Numbered from the stretch's first letter, positions 52,504 through 64,000 are shown. The stretch is DNA of 64,000 nt from Multifurca ochricompacta (GCA_022496185.1 WTXG01000153.1:24015-88014), one strand, 5' to 3'. Translations and numbers: made by a program. The notes: generated by a model from the sequence alone, not told the origin.

Positions 52504-53741
52504 CTAGAAACAACTCATACTGTCATCATCTTGTACCAACTCCAAATAATCATCAGCTACATTACACTCATCCATCATGTAGTTCTCCTTGTCTGAGTCT
52601 TGGGGGCATCTATGGGTACAGAGGAACCTGTACAGGCCACGTTGGCCACACATATGGCAGAGGTTGTGGATGGGGCAGTCCAGCTCACGATGCCCCAAAT
52701 TATGGTGCAAACACTTGCTGCACCATCTGGATGGGTTGGCAATTGTCAGGGCAACTCCTACTTGGTGGAAGATACAGAACCTACTCCAATGTAGATTGCT
52801 TCGACAATGCTGGCACCACTTGCAGTTGAGAGGACAGTTCCAGCTGATATGGTACTTACTGTTGCAGCACCAGCATGTCTCTCCATGGGGGTTTTCATGC
52901 ATACGTGGCATCTCGAACCGATTGGGTAGCAAGACTGGGGCAGCCCCAAGGATCACAGGGGCAGGGGTTGGGTGTAGGTGTCAGCTTACCTCTTGGCAAT
53001 GGTCTGATATGCGTCCCCCTTCTCCAACCTCTTCTGGATCTCCACCAACTCCTGTTTGACTTGGAACATCCCATTGGTCAACTGGGCCATCATTTTTGTG
53101 TGCTCTTTGTATTGTTGGTTAAGTGTATTGCGCAGGGTCAGATTCTTCTGCAGTCTCATTACCTCAGCTTTGAGATGCAGAAGTCGCATGTCACTTAGCA
53201 CTTCATTGATGGCAAAGGCTTGAGTATCCTCCACAGCCAGGTGTCCAAGTTGTTCATCAGTCAAGGTGTGATGCAAACATCCTGTATACCTTTCCTCCAG
53301 ATAAACCGGAGCCCCATAAACTGGACCATCCTTCTTCATACACCCAGCTACATCCATCCCTCCATTGGTGTAGAAGATATACTTCGCAATGGCAACTGTC
53401 CCCTCGCCCATAGTGATCTCCAGTGGATAGTACATGGAGGAGTTCGGGTTGTTGGTGAAGTAAGGAAACTCCAGGACTTCATCATCTGACTCCATACCTA
53501 TCAGGTCATTTGGGTGCAGCTCTTCACAGTGTTCAAAGTCATCATTGGGGTTGGGGGACTGGTTCTTGACCCAAGCTTTGGCAGCCTTGTAGTTGATGGG
53601 TGAGGAAGGGCAGGTAGAAGGATGAGTGGAGGGGAAGTTCTTGACAACTACAGTGGTGGCTGTGAAGGCATTGATGGCAGTGTTGGTGGCAATGGAAGAC
53701 ATGATGGATTGTGTAGTGGTAGGACATTGCTGTGGGAGCAT
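52504..53741 (-). pseudogene. A5 post-pol ORF, minus strand, frame broken once
   Basis: ATG at 53741 opens the ORF3 protein (MSSIATNTAINAF near its start; PVYGAPVYLEERYTGCLHH). It runs to about 52986, where a shift or stop after YQTIAKR ends the first frame. The second frame (52504-52956) has the knuckles (CWCCNSKYHISWNC, CQHCRSNLHWSRFC, CSKCLHHNLGHRELDC) and ends QDDDSMSCF. Many Arg are replaced by Gln, His, Cys or Trp, in line with CpG loss. The pol of A5 is not seen because B2 inserted upstream at 53757. Confidence 0.88.
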
Positions 53742-53756
53742 GTACTGGGGGGAACT

Positions 53757-54339
53757 TGTGTGATGGTTTGATTATCTTTTCTTTTCTTCTTGACTGTCTG
53801 GAATGACTGCATGGGTTGTATCAGCTGATCTATCTAACTAGGTTAACTGACTGTATATCACAGAGGGCACAACCCCTCTGTTGCTTGTTTGTGTCTGGGT
53901 CTAGCCCATCCTTTGTACTTACATGATGTAGTTTGACATAGCCATGAGATCACTATGACATAGTATGATATCATTCTACTATATCTACATCACTTTATCT
54001 TACTGGCTAGACCCTTATCTCTGATAGCAACTGGACTGTATTTAACCTATGTAGCTCTGAGATGAACAGACTCTAAGTCTGTTCTCCTGTGCCAATACAG
54101 GTGTTTCATTTGACTCACAAAAGACTCTCCTTGAACCCTCCTAAGTCGCAACTTAGAGGGACTTCGAACCCCAGTAACTTGTGACAGGACTTAGTGTCAC
54201 TGTTCAATCCCGCATCTCACACGTGCCCCTCTATCTTGTGTGGGCTTGACTCAACCTGATTGTGGTCTTGATTCTGACCTAATCCCCTTGAACCCAAATG
54301 ACTCCCTGGTTTTGACGCAGCATGCACCTGGCTGTGACA
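53757..54339 (+). repeat. B2 5' LTR (about 581 bp)
   Basis: It begins TGTGATGG (53757 or 53759; the TGTGTG run leaves 2 bases uncertain) and ends GGCTGTGACA. TATTTAA at 54039-54045 is the TATA box and AAGTCTGTTCT at 54075-54085 the predicted transcript start. It is a shorter subtype than the B3 and B4 LTRs. Confidence 0.85.
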
Positions 54340-55980
54340 TTAGAACAGACTTCCAGACTTCACAGAAACAAAGAAACGCACCAGAGCCACAAGGAGATGA
54401 CAATGTGTCCCTTGCCCCAACTCCTGACACCACGACTTCTATCCGATTCCCCTTTGTACTTCCTCCCAGGACCAGTGACAATCTTCCTCAGCATCTGAAG
54501 CGATCTGTGCATTGGCTTGAAGCATGCAAGCAAGACGTTCCTTTCTGTGGTTACTGGGTCCCGTATCAACAGACTAACCTTGCCGTTGACTGGTACCAAG
54601 GTGTTTGGTACCACATACATCCTAATCATCTAAGTCAGATCAAAGCTGTGCGCATAGCACCCAAAGAGACTGGATTAAACTTACCTGAGGAACCTTTCCT
54701 CACACCCATTGCACTCCCCACATTACCACCAACAGCCTCACTGTTAAGCAATCCTACGACATCCATGACGACAGCAATTCCTACTACAATTAGTACAACC
54801 CCAGGATGGCCCTGAAGACTCTCCTTCAGAGCGTCCATCCAAACAATGACCCCTGCCCAGTTCACAGGGATGGGACAAACCTTATTGGGAGGTGGCCCAC
54901 CAGGAAGCAGAGGCCCACCAGGAAGCAGAGGCCCACCAGGAGGAGGAGGCCCACCAGGAGGAGGAGGCCCACCAGGAGGAGGAGGCCCACCAGGACCCGC
55001 CCCAGCACCAGGCATAGTGCCGAACATCCCAGTAGCGGGTTGTATTGAAGGGGCACCTCCACCTTTCTTCGAAGGGGATTGCTCCACGGCCAAATGATGG
55101 TTTGCTCAGCTTGAGTTACACTTGTTTCTGAACAAATATGCGGCTACCATTCTGGACAAGCAAAGCCACATAGTGTATGTATTGGCATTGATGAGAGGAC
55201 CGAAAGTCGATTGATGGGTCGAAGAGCAGACCAATTGGCTAGTTGACATTGCTCAAAATAGAATTAGAGTTCAACAACCATGGGATGTCTTCCAACAAAC
55301 CTTCATTGCTGCCTGGTCTGACGTGGCAGCAGGGCAAAGAGTGCTACAAGTGCTCAAGAAATTGCAAATGAAAGATGGCAACATTGATGATTATATTGCA
55401 GAGTTCTGTGATCTAGCTGTTCGGGCCAAGCTGCACTTGGATGATGCCAGTGTTCGACAGTACTTCTATCATGGACTGCCTGCTGGACTAGTTACTACAA
55501 TCCTGACTCAGGACCAACCGCAAACACTAGAGGAAGCCACTGACTCAGCTAGACGACACCAAGCCAACTGGGTCTTTCTCTGAGGTATCATTGGCAAGAA
55601 AAAGAACACAGATCTGTCCCCACATGGAAACAAGTTCACCTTTTACAAGAAACACGATCCCAATGCCATGGACATGGACACCATAAAAAAGGCTGTCACT
55701 GCTGAAGAAAAAGAACAGTATAGGAAGGAAGGATGTTGCTTTGAATGTGGACAACGAGGTCATCTTGTCTGTGATTGCCCAAATAAAAAACCTAGGACTA
55801 GTGCAAATGCGCTGGCTCGGACTGCTACCATCTCAGAGGTGCCACCCATGACTGCAGCAGTACCCACTGTGCCCGCAGGCCCCTCCCCAGTGCTCACAGC
55901 ACCCTCTGTCTTGGCAATCAGCATTCCTGCATTAGCAGCTGCTCTAAAGACTATGACTGATGAACAATGACTGGAGTTAC
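54240..55980 (+). pseudogene. B2 gag, several frames
   Basis: The N-terminal part (54240-54815) has LKRSVHWLEACKQD and VPFCGYWVPYQQTN, and lacks an ATG before about residue 170. A Gly/Pro-repeat segment (GPPGGG units, 54880-55000) follows. The Gag core (55323-55583: GQRVLQVLKKLQMKDG, DDYIAEFCDLAVRAKL) and the CCHC knuckle (CFECGQRGHLVCDC, about 55740-55785) are in separate frames. TGA at 55095 and near 55213 interrupt it; at the second, B1 has CAA (Gln). Confidence 0.85.
54342..54352 (+). promoter_or_regulatory. B2 self-primer site
   Basis: AGAACAGACTT, 2 bases after the LTR, is the exact reverse complement of AAGTCTGTTCT at 54075-54085, the same geometry as in A4. Confidence 0.75.
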
Positions 55981-58900
55981 AAAATCAATTCAAAGGAGAT
56001 GAGGATTTTTATATTGCTTGAATGGCATGGCCTTCATTCAAGCACTAGTATCACATCATGTATTCAGATCACCACTCAGAGCAATGAAAATATCTGTTCC
56101 CCTGCATGGAGTGACAAAAAAGGCCCATATACAAGCACTTGTGGACAGTGGAGCCACAGAAAATTTCATCAGTTATCAGATGGTTATTAAAAACAGATTC
56201 CCAGTCAAACGATTAACAGTTCTGAAGCAATTACAAAACACAGATGGATCCCCCAACACCATAAACAAAATTACCCAATGTGTTGATCTGTTAATATCTA
56301 CAGACAACAAGCTCCAATGACATTGCTTCTATATTGCATCTATTGGCACCAATGATATGATCCTAGGGTACCCTTGGTTTGCAGCAACGAACCCACAAAT
56401 TGATTGGCAGAATGGACAACTAAACCAGCAGATCCACTTTGCTCTCCCTAGTGAAAAGATCCGATGCCTTAATATCACACAAGAACTTGCCATTAAAGCA
56501 AAAGACAAAACAGAAAGATCATGGGATCAGGTTGTACCCCCTGAGTATCATGAACATCACAAAGTCTTTAGTAATGAGGAGGCACAGTGCTTCCCCACAC
56601 CATGTCCCTGGGATCATCAAATTGAATTGAAACCCAACACACCAGCCACCTTAGATTGCAAGATCTACCCTCTCGGACCAGGAGAGCAAGATGCATTAAA
56701 CAAATTTTTGGAGGAACATTTACAAAAGGGCTATATTCAGGAGTCGAAATCACCTTACATGTCACCCTTCTTCTTTATTAAGAAGAAGGACAGCAAGCTC
56801 TGACCTGTCCAAGATTATCAGAAGCTAAATGACTGGACAATCCGTAACACATATCCTCTTCTGCTGATCCCAGAGTTAATAGATTGCATCCACAGTAGCA
56901 CTTTGTTTACAAAGATGGACATATGCTGGGGCTATAAAAATATTTGCATTGTCCCAGAAGATCGCTGGAAGGCAGCGTTCAAAACTAATCACGGTCTCTT
57001 TGAACCAAATGTGATGTTCTTTGGGTTAACTAACTCCCCAGCAACCTTTCAGACTATGATGAATGCTGAATTCCAAAAAGAACTGGATGAGTGTGACACT
57101 AATGGAAGGGTTTGGTTCACCATATATATGGATGATATTCTTATCCACACTGATCATGATCTGGCCAATCATTGCACAAAAGTACATCACATCTTGGGTA
57201 AACTCAGTGATTTGGACCTCTATCTTAAGCTGGAGAAATGCTCATTTGAACAAACACACATTGAATACTTAGGTCTCATTCTGGAGGCTGACTGTGTTCA
57301 CATGGATCCTGTAAAAGTAGAAGGCATCGCCACCTGGAAGATGCCCACAAATGTCAAAGAAGTCTGATCCTTTCTAGGGTTCTGCCAGTTCTATTGTCGA
57401 TTCATTCAGGGATTCAGTAAAATCACAGCCCCACTGAATGCTTTGACCAGTATAAAGAAAACCTGGCACTGGACGACTGAAGAACAAAACACATTTGATA
57501 CCCTAAAACAATGAGTCACATCTCAACCAGTCCTAGCCCAACCCGACTTCAACAAACCTTTCATCATAGATACTGATGCATCAGGTTACACACTAGGTGC
57601 CACTCTCAGCCAGAAAGATCTGGAAGGACATCTTCACCCAATTGCCTATCTATCAAAAACACTAGATGCAACACAAAGGAACTGAAATATCTACGATTGT
57701 GAGTTATTTGCAGTTGTTGTCGCACTCCGCTCATGGCAACAATATCTCATGGGTGCCAGACATAGAGTCCTAATCCATACTGATCATAATAATCTTCAAT
57801 ACTTTAAAGAACCACAAAAATTGAATTGTCAACAAGCTTGTTGGCTCCAGGAGCTTGCAGACTTTGATTTCTTGCTTGAGCACATTCCAGGGAAGTTACA
57901 CACTATCACTGATATGTTATCTCACTGACCTGATGCAGACCATGGTGAGGATGACAACCAGGAGGTTATAGTCCTTCCTAATGAATTATTTATCAAGATG
58001 GTAACTAACGACAAACTTCCCTTTCCCCAAACGCTCCCTGAATGCCGTGAGATTCTTCAACAGTATCACAATCATTTACTAGCAGGACACCCAGGCATCG
58101 ATAAGACGGTATGAAGGATCCAGCACGAGTACAAAGGACCAGACCTAAAGCCATTCGTACACGACTATATACGTGGGTGCACCAAATGCCAGGAGAATAA
58201 ACCTCGCCTGGTGGGGAAGGCGCCATCATATCCCTTAGACATACCAGCTACTGCCAGCCCATTCCAATATGTAGCTATGGATCTCATTACAGATCTCCTG
58301 TCATCAGGACGATATGACACTGTTTTAATGATCATTGACCAAGGATGTACAAAATCTGCGAAGTTCATACCTTGCTCAAAGGATGTTACTGGTGAAGGGG
58401 TCGCAACACTGTATTATCAACACCTCTTTCCACTATTTGGCATCCCAAAATGTGTTGTTTCTGATCATGACCTGCATTTCACATCCCATTTTACCCATTC
58501 ACTCACTGAAGTCCTACAAATCCAACAGAACTTATCCACTGCCTTCCACCCTCAAACTGATGGATCAAGTGAATGCATGAATCTCTGGTTAGAGCAATAT
58601 CTATGCCTCTGGCTCAGTGACGATCAACACCACTGGCTGGATTATCTCCCACTGGCCAAGTATGTACACAACACTTGGCCGCACAACCACACCAAACTTT
58701 CACCACATGAACTCCTTCATGGCATCTCCTTCGATTGGAATGCGCAGACTCATGATACAAATGTGCCCCAGGTCAATGAATGCTTGCAGAACCTTCAGGC
58801 TGCACAATCACGTGCAGAATGGGCATTCCAAACGTCTGCCACACAACCACTGACCAATCCCAACTTTGTTGTCGGCACACGGGTATGGCTTGAAGGAAAA

Positions 58901-59314
58901 AATCTCAAAACATATTTTCCCTCAAGTAAGCTTGCCCCATGACATTATGGTCTGTTCACTATTGACGCACAGATCTTGCCCCTTGCCTTTCAACTGGCTT
59001 TGCCTCCCCACATGCACATCCATAACATCTTTCATATTAACCTCTTATCTCCCTATCGTGAGACAGCAGCACATGGTCCCAATTATGTACGACCCCCACC
59101 TGATCTTGTTAACAATGAAGAACATTTTGAAGTTGCTGCTGTTTTAGCCCACCACTTCTTTGGATGTCATAAGAAGCTTCAGTATCTGGTCAGCTGGGTT
59201 GGTTATCCAGCCAGTGAGAACTCTTGGGTTGATAAGGATGAATGTAATGCTTCTGACCTTCTCACACATTATCATTCTTCTCTATCTAGGTGCCAGGGTC
59301 GTCACCACCCTTAA
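55981..59314 (+). pseudogene. B2 pol: protease to chromodomain, many CGA to TGA stops
   Basis: Protease (ALVDSGATENFISYQ, 56018-56320), RT (56357-57370, with IYMDDILIHT), RNase H (DTDASGYTLGATLS), integrase (HPGIDK, CTKCQ; MDLITDLLSSG, SDHDLHFTS, SECMNL) and chromodomain (FEVAAVLAHHFFGCHKKLQYLVSWVGYPASENSW) are all recognisable in a nearly constant frame. In-frame TGA at 56801, 57365, 57512, 57926, 58112 and 58940 each fall on an Arg of B3. SDHDLHF for SDRDPRF and other Arg losses show the same bias. Confidence 0.92.
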
Positions 59315-59323
59315 GGGGGGGGT

Positions 59324-60006
59324 GATTTTTGCTTTTTTGCATTTTTCTCTTCTGTAGTCCCACAAGTTGTTTCCACTCTGGCCCATATCAAGAACCTCAC
59401 TTGTCTCTCTGCTCCATGCCAATCTCTCAAACCTACCCCAAGAATGACAACATCCTGCCCTGCTTCAACATCCCAGACTGATGCCCCACCTATCCCCATT
59501 ATCAACATTGCTTTCCTGGATTGAACTATTGCAGCTGCCAATGATGGGGCCACTCTGGGTGCCCTTTTATGACCGTCTGACACTCCCACTCTCCCTTCTT
59601 CACCAGATTTGACTTCTGCCAACTCTACCCCACCTTCTCACTTTTCTTTCACCATGTCTGACATCCCAGTAGAAAATATAACTCAGGCAATCACTCTGGC
59701 TTTGCAGGACCAAACTATAGACCAGGAGATTTGTTCTAGGGTGCTGACCTTGCTACAGGAAGTCAGAATGCAACTGGAGGCTGATGATTCCCTGGCCATT
59801 GACCTTGCCACAACCTATTGACCTACTTCTCTGGAGCCCAAATCTGGCCAACTCCCTGATGATGCCATAGTACAACAGACCCAATAGGAGCTTGAAGAAG
59901 AACAGGAACATGCTGCTTGGTATGATCCACCCCCTCTCCCCTTCATGCACAATCATGAACACTTGCACCACTATTTCAATCACCACATCTCAGACAATGC
60001 TGGTTG
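59324..60006 (+). pseudogene. B2 post-pol ORF, degraded, cut by B3
   Basis: After the pol stop and a G-rich run, a frame continues to the B3 junction with four in-frame stops (three TGA, one TAG). From ATG 59444 it reads MTTSCPASTSQTDAPP, then MSDIPVENITQAITLALQDQ, EVRMQLEADDSLAIDL and ELEEEQEHAAWYDPPPLPF. Composition is Pro/Ser/Thr rich, then acidic and helical. I do not recognise it, and no knuckle is visible before the B3 LTR. It may be a post-pol ORF of B2 or a fragment of another element. Confidence 0.5.
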
Positions 60007-60757
60007 TGTCACAGCCAGGTCTCTGCTGTGTCAAAGGTCGTTCTGGCCTGAGGTCCTCAAGATGCAGGACGTGCAAGCTTCAAAGTCAAGGTGTCAAGGT
60101 CAAGCTAATTCAAGGTTTCAGGGCAGACTACAGCAAGCCACGGTCAAGATTCAAAGGCCCACAAAATACAAGGGGGCGCGCGCCAGTTTCAAGGTATCAA
60201 GGCAAACCACAAGGGCCGCGTTCAAGGTTCAAGGCCCACACAAAATAGGAGGGGCGCGTGCAAGAAGCGAGTCGAGGCAGTGGCAATAGGCCCTGCTGAA
60301 GATCTGGGGTGAAGGCTTCCTAAGTTGCAGCTTAGGAAGTTCAAGAGGGATTCTGAGGAAGAACAGTAAACCTGTATTAGATACAAGAGAACAGACTTAA
60401 AGTCTGTCTCTTCAGTATGTACTGCTTAAATACAAGTACTCTAGTGTCTTTGTAAGTAAAGTAGAAGATTCAATATAGTAAAGTAAATGTCCATGTGAAT
60501 CTCCAGTGGAGATTGAGTCAGGGAATGCAAGTGGTGTTGCACCCACTCCAAAAGCAAATGAGTGTCAGTCCAAGTCAGTCTAAGTCCGAAAATCAGATCA
60601 GATAAGAAAGATCATCAACTCCAGTCACATGACTCGGAGTAAGAAGTCGAAACGTTGAAACAAAAGTCGAACGCGCGCGGGTCGAAAAACCGTCACAAAA
60701 CGTCACACGCGCGTAACAAGCGCGTCACAAACCGTTACATCGACAAAAAGCGTCACA
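60007..60757 (-). repeat. B3 3' LTR (751 bp)
   Basis: TGTGACGCTTTTTGTCG (right end 60757) to GGCTGTGACA (left end 60007) on the minus strand. AGAACAGACTT at 60388-60398 marks the predicted transcript start. The purine tract CAATGGGGGTGA abuts it. Confidence 0.93.
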
Positions 60758-61157
60758 TCACCCCCATTGTACGGTCGAGCTTGCCCCTAAGCTCTGTTGA
60801 TTAGAGTCGCGTCAGTGATACATAGGGGAAAGTGGAGATCTTCGCGTCGTTGATAGCATCGAGAGCGTCCGATCTCGTCTGATTGGAGTGCCGCGCGAAG
60901 TTCTGGATGGTGGGCGTAATGTATCGTCCTCTAGATAAGATGTGAGTATCGCGGTTGGTCCGGTCCGCTTGCCGCCGTCAACGCGCGCGTAGATTTGGTC
61001 CGAGTTGTCTAGTAGCATAATGATAACGTGAGATCTCTGCCTAGCTTGCATGATCGCGAAGGTCGCCTAAGGCTAAGCCTATTAGGGATGTGAATCTTGA
61101 TCCGTTTCAAGGAAGCGTTAAGGAAAGTAGCATTAATCAACAGAATTTACCCCCCTC
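60758..61157 (-). other. B3 3' untranslated region
   Basis: Four hundred bases between the pol stop and the LTR. A G run (AGAGGGGGGTAAA) follows the stop, as in B1 and B2. A 79-codon frame (60812-61051) is not kept in B1; a different frame is partly shared with B1 (NQTRSDALDAI). I see no clear gene. Confidence 0.6.
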
Positions 61158-64000
61158 TCAAGACTGGTGCCGACCCTGGCGCCTAGATAGTGAACTAGCA
61201 TACGATTTGATAAGATCTGGTGCATGGCAATCTTCCTCATCGACCCAAGAGTTATCACTAGCGGGGTAACCTTTCCAGCTGACTAGGTATTGGAGTTTCC
61301 TTGCGCGTCCATAAGTGCGATGATTTAAGATCACATCCACTTCATATTCTTCTTCCTGGTTGATAAGATCGGGAGGGGGCCTCGCGTAATTTGGGCCATG
61401 AGCGTCAGTTTCCAGATAAGGCGATAAAAGGTCAATGTGGAATACGTTGTGGATCTTCATGTGGTCCGGCAGAGCTAAGCGATAGGCAACGGGGGAAATA
61501 CAAGCCAGGATAGTAAACGGTCCATATCGTCGAGGGGCCAGCTTAGACGAGGGGAAATGCGTCTTCAGATTCTTTCCTTCAAGCCAGACCTGCGCGCCGA
61601 TCTCGAGTTGCGGTCGGGCCGATAGATCCGTGGTCGCTCGGAATGCATGTTCTGCGCGAGATCGAGCGTTGCGTAGATTGCGCATGCGTTCGTCAACCTG
61701 TGGAACATCGGTGTCACTAACTTCGGCCTTCCAATCGAACTGCATCCCATGTATGAGTGCATGTGGTGAGAGTTTCGTCTTATCATGTGGCCAAGAATTG
61801 TGGACATATTCTGCCAGTGGTAGATATTCGGGCCATCGGTGTTGATCATCGCTTATCCAGAGTCGCAAGTACTGTTCGAGCCAAAGGTTCATACGTTCGC
61901 TAGATCCATCTGTTCGAGGGTGAAATGCCGTAGATAAATTCTGTTGGATCTGAAGAGTCCTGGTAAGAGCGCGCGAGAAATGCGATGTGAAGCGCGGATC
62001 TCGATCGGAGATTATGCGTCGCGGAACACCAAAGATCGGAAGGAGATGGCGATAGTAGAGCGCAGCAACACCTTCACCGGTGATATCCTTAGAGCATGGA
62101 ATGAATTTGGCTGCCTTAGAACATCCTTGATCTACGATCGTGAGTACCACGTCATACTTCCCAGCCGGCGGGAGATCCGTGATGAGATCCATAGCAATAT
62201 ACTGAAACGGGCCGCTAGTCGCCGGTACATCTAACGGAAAGATTGGCGCCTTCCTTGTAAGTTTCGGCTTATTTTCCTGACATTTGGCGCATCCTCGGAC
62301 ATATTCTCGTACAAAATCCTTCAGGTCTTTTCCTTCGTACTCGCGCTGTACTCCGCGTGTGGTTTTGTCGATGCCGGGGTGTCCCGCTAAGATATGGTCA
62401 TGATAACGCTGAAGGATCTCGCGTTGTTCGGGAAGGGTCTGAGGGAACGGAAGTTTCATCGGTTGCGACGTTTTGACAAATAATTCTGCAGGTAGAACAG
62501 TGACCTCGTCGTTATCTTCTAATCCGCGATCTGCATCTGGTCGTCGCGAGAGCATATCAGCGACCGTATGCAGCTTTCCTGGGACGTGCTCAAGAGTGAA
62601 GTCAAAATCTGCGAGCTCCTGGAGCCATCTAGCCTGTCGTCTATTGAGTTTCTGGGGTTCCTTAAAGTACTGAAGATTGTTATGATCGGTGCGCACTTGG
62701 ACCTTGTGCTTGGCGCCTAGGAGATATTGACGCCACGATCTAAACGCAACGATGATCGCGAATAGCTCTCGATCGTAGATGTCCCAATTACGTTGCGTTG
62801 CATCTAAGGTTTTTGACAGGTAAGCGATCGGATGTAGTCGTCCCTCGGGATCCTTTTGGCTGAGAGTTGCCCCGAGAGCATAGCCTGAAGCATCCGCGTC
62901 TACGATGAAGGGCTCTTCGAAGTCTGGTTGCATTAACACGGGTTGGGAGGTTACGCGCTGTTTGAGGATGTCAAACGCTTTCTGTTCTGTTTCCGTCCAT
63001 CTCCAGGGGTTCTTAACGCTAGTAAGCGCGTTCAACGGAGCTGCGATCTTGCTGAATCCTTGGATGAACCGTCGATAGAATTGGCAGAATCCGAGGAACG
63101 AGCGCACTTCTTTTACGGTTGTGGGCGTTTTCCAGGCTGCGACGCCTTCTACCTTAACCGGATCCATGTGTACCTGATTCCCTTCTAAAATGAGCCCTAG
63201 GTACTCGATGCGCGTTTGCTCAAAGGCGCATTTCCCCGGCTTAAGATAAAGATCCAATTTACTGAGTTTATCTAGGACGCGATGGACTTTGGACTGATGA
63301 TCTCGGAGGTTATGATCGGTGTGGATTAAAATGTCATCCATGTAGACAGTGAACCAGGCTTTCCTGGTTTCGTCTCGTTCGTTAAGTTCCTCTCTGAATT
63401 CCGCATTCATCATGGTCTGGAATGTTGCCGGAGAGTTTGTGAGTCCAAAGAACATAACATTTGGTTCATACAAGCCGCGATTTGTCTTAAAGGCTGCCTT
63501 CCATCTGTCCTCCGGGACTATTCGGATATTGTTATACCCCCAGCGGACATCCATCTTAGTAAATAACGTGCTTCCGCGAACGCGATCTATAAGTTCAGGG
63601 ATAAGCGGAAGGGGATATGTGTTCCGGATGGTCCAACTATTGAGTTTGCGATAATCCTGGACCGGTCTAGCTTTCCATCCTTCTTCTTAATAAAGAAAAA
63701 GGGCGATGCGTAAGGTGACTTGGACTCTTTGATGTATCCTTTCTGCAAGTGCTCTTCTAGGAACTTGTTTAACGCGTCTTGTTCTCCCGGTCCTAACGGG
63801 TAGATCTTACAATCTAGTGTTGAAGGTGCATCTGGCTTTAATTCAATCCGGTGATCCCAAGGTCGGGCCTCAGGGAATCGTTGTGCTTCCTGATCGCTGA
63901 ACACTTTCTGATGTCGATGGTACTCCTTCGGCACGATCTGATCCCAAGAGTGCTCAAGATTATCTTTTGCTTTGATCGCCAATTCCTGAGCGATGTTCAA
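61158..64000 (-). CDS. B3 pol, partial: RT to chromodomain, one frameshift
   Basis: The frame 61158-63554 covers RT (MDVRWGYNN, VYMDDILIHT), RNase H (VDADASGYALGATLS, YDRELFAII, RTDHNNLQYF, ADMLSRRPDAD), the integrase zinc domain (HDHILAGHPG, GCAKCQ), the core (MDLITDLPPAG, SDRDPRFTS, SSERMNLW) and chromodomain (YEVDVILNHRTYGRARKLQYLVSWKGYPASDNSW). The upstream frame (63587-64000) carries the RT start (IELKPDAPSTLDCKIYPLG). A single missing base near 63669 (GAAAGCTAGACC, where B1 has GAAAGCTTAGACC) separates the two. Apart from that all catalytic residues are present, so the deletion is very recent or an error. Confidence 0.93.

Larger units (their letters stand above)
60007..64000 (-). mobile_element. 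Ty3/Gypsy element B3, right part beyond the window
   Basis: Minus-strand family B chromovirus with its 3' LTR (60007-60757), 3' untranslated region and pol. It is rich in CpG and nearly free of nonsense codons, in contrast to B1 and B2, and so is young. It inserted in the post-pol part of B2. Confidence 0.93.

Noticed and set aside
54862..55062. Leu/Val-rich minus frame that looks like a membrane protein
   Set aside because: It is the reverse complement of the Gly/Pro repeats of B2 gag.
60812..61051. 79-codon frame in the B3 3' region as an accessory gene
   Set aside because: The frame is not kept in B1, and another frame is the one shared in part; coding is unsupported.

Overview
The window is a dense nest of transposable elements from a filamentous fungus, most likely a mushroom-forming basidiomycete (Agaricomycetes). 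The basis is the mix of Ty3/Gypsy chromoviruses with a C-terminal chromodomain, Ty1/Copia elements, a LINE tail and a hAT-like element, plus strong CpG decay in the older copies. I found no host gene. The organism is an inference from element type, not from a marker gene.

Three main LTR-retrotransposon groups build the region. Family A (Gypsy; LTR about 575-595 bp, TGTTAC...GTAACA) has gag, pol and a third ORF downstream of pol that encodes a protein with four Cys/His knuckles. Copies A1 (1-4242), A2 (4243-5672), A3 (36224-44264), A4 (44435-51891, youngest, all parts present) and A5 (minus strand, 44418-53756, split) lie here, with solo LTRs at 27860-28451 and 42391-42982. Family B (Gypsy; LTR about 580-755 bp, TGTGAC...GTGACA) includes B1 (minus, 8293-25889), B2 (plus, 53757-60006), B3 (minus, 60007 to the window end), B4 (minus, 25890-27061) and a solo LTR at 32793-33547. 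Copia elements are C1 (5673-8104), C2 (minus, 15268-24411, complete with LTRs and target duplication), C3 (solo LTR) and C4 (27062-34665). Four copies of an LTR-like element 'D' of 1.2-1.34 kb, a solo LTR 'F', a hAT-like element carrying a minisatellite, and the tail of a LINE complete the list.

Layout and nesting: A1 sits in A2, A2 in C1, and C1 in an old LTR ending at 8292. Further right, C4 contains B4, which contains B1, which contains C3, C2 (itself carrying D2 and the hAT-like element), D4 and D1. C4 also carries a family A solo LTR, D3 and a family B solo LTR. On the right, the LINE contains F, A3 and A5; A5 contains A4 (inside its LTR) and B2; B2 contains B3. Exact target duplications (5 bp for LTR insertions, 8 bp for the hAT-like element) confirm most junctions.

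How the parts work: gag makes the particle, and pol (protease, reverse transcriptase, RNase H, integrase, chromodomain) copies and inserts the element. In both Gypsy families an 11-nt stretch 2 nt inside the 5' LTR is complementary to the predicted 5' end of the transcript, which points to Tf1/sushi-type self-priming. The Copia elements instead carry a site matching the anticodon arm of initiator tRNA-Met. Nonsense codons are mostly CGA to TGA, and LTR pairs differ almost only at CpG, which suggests methylation-driven decay. The most unusual feature is the conserved post-pol zinc-knuckle ORF of family A.
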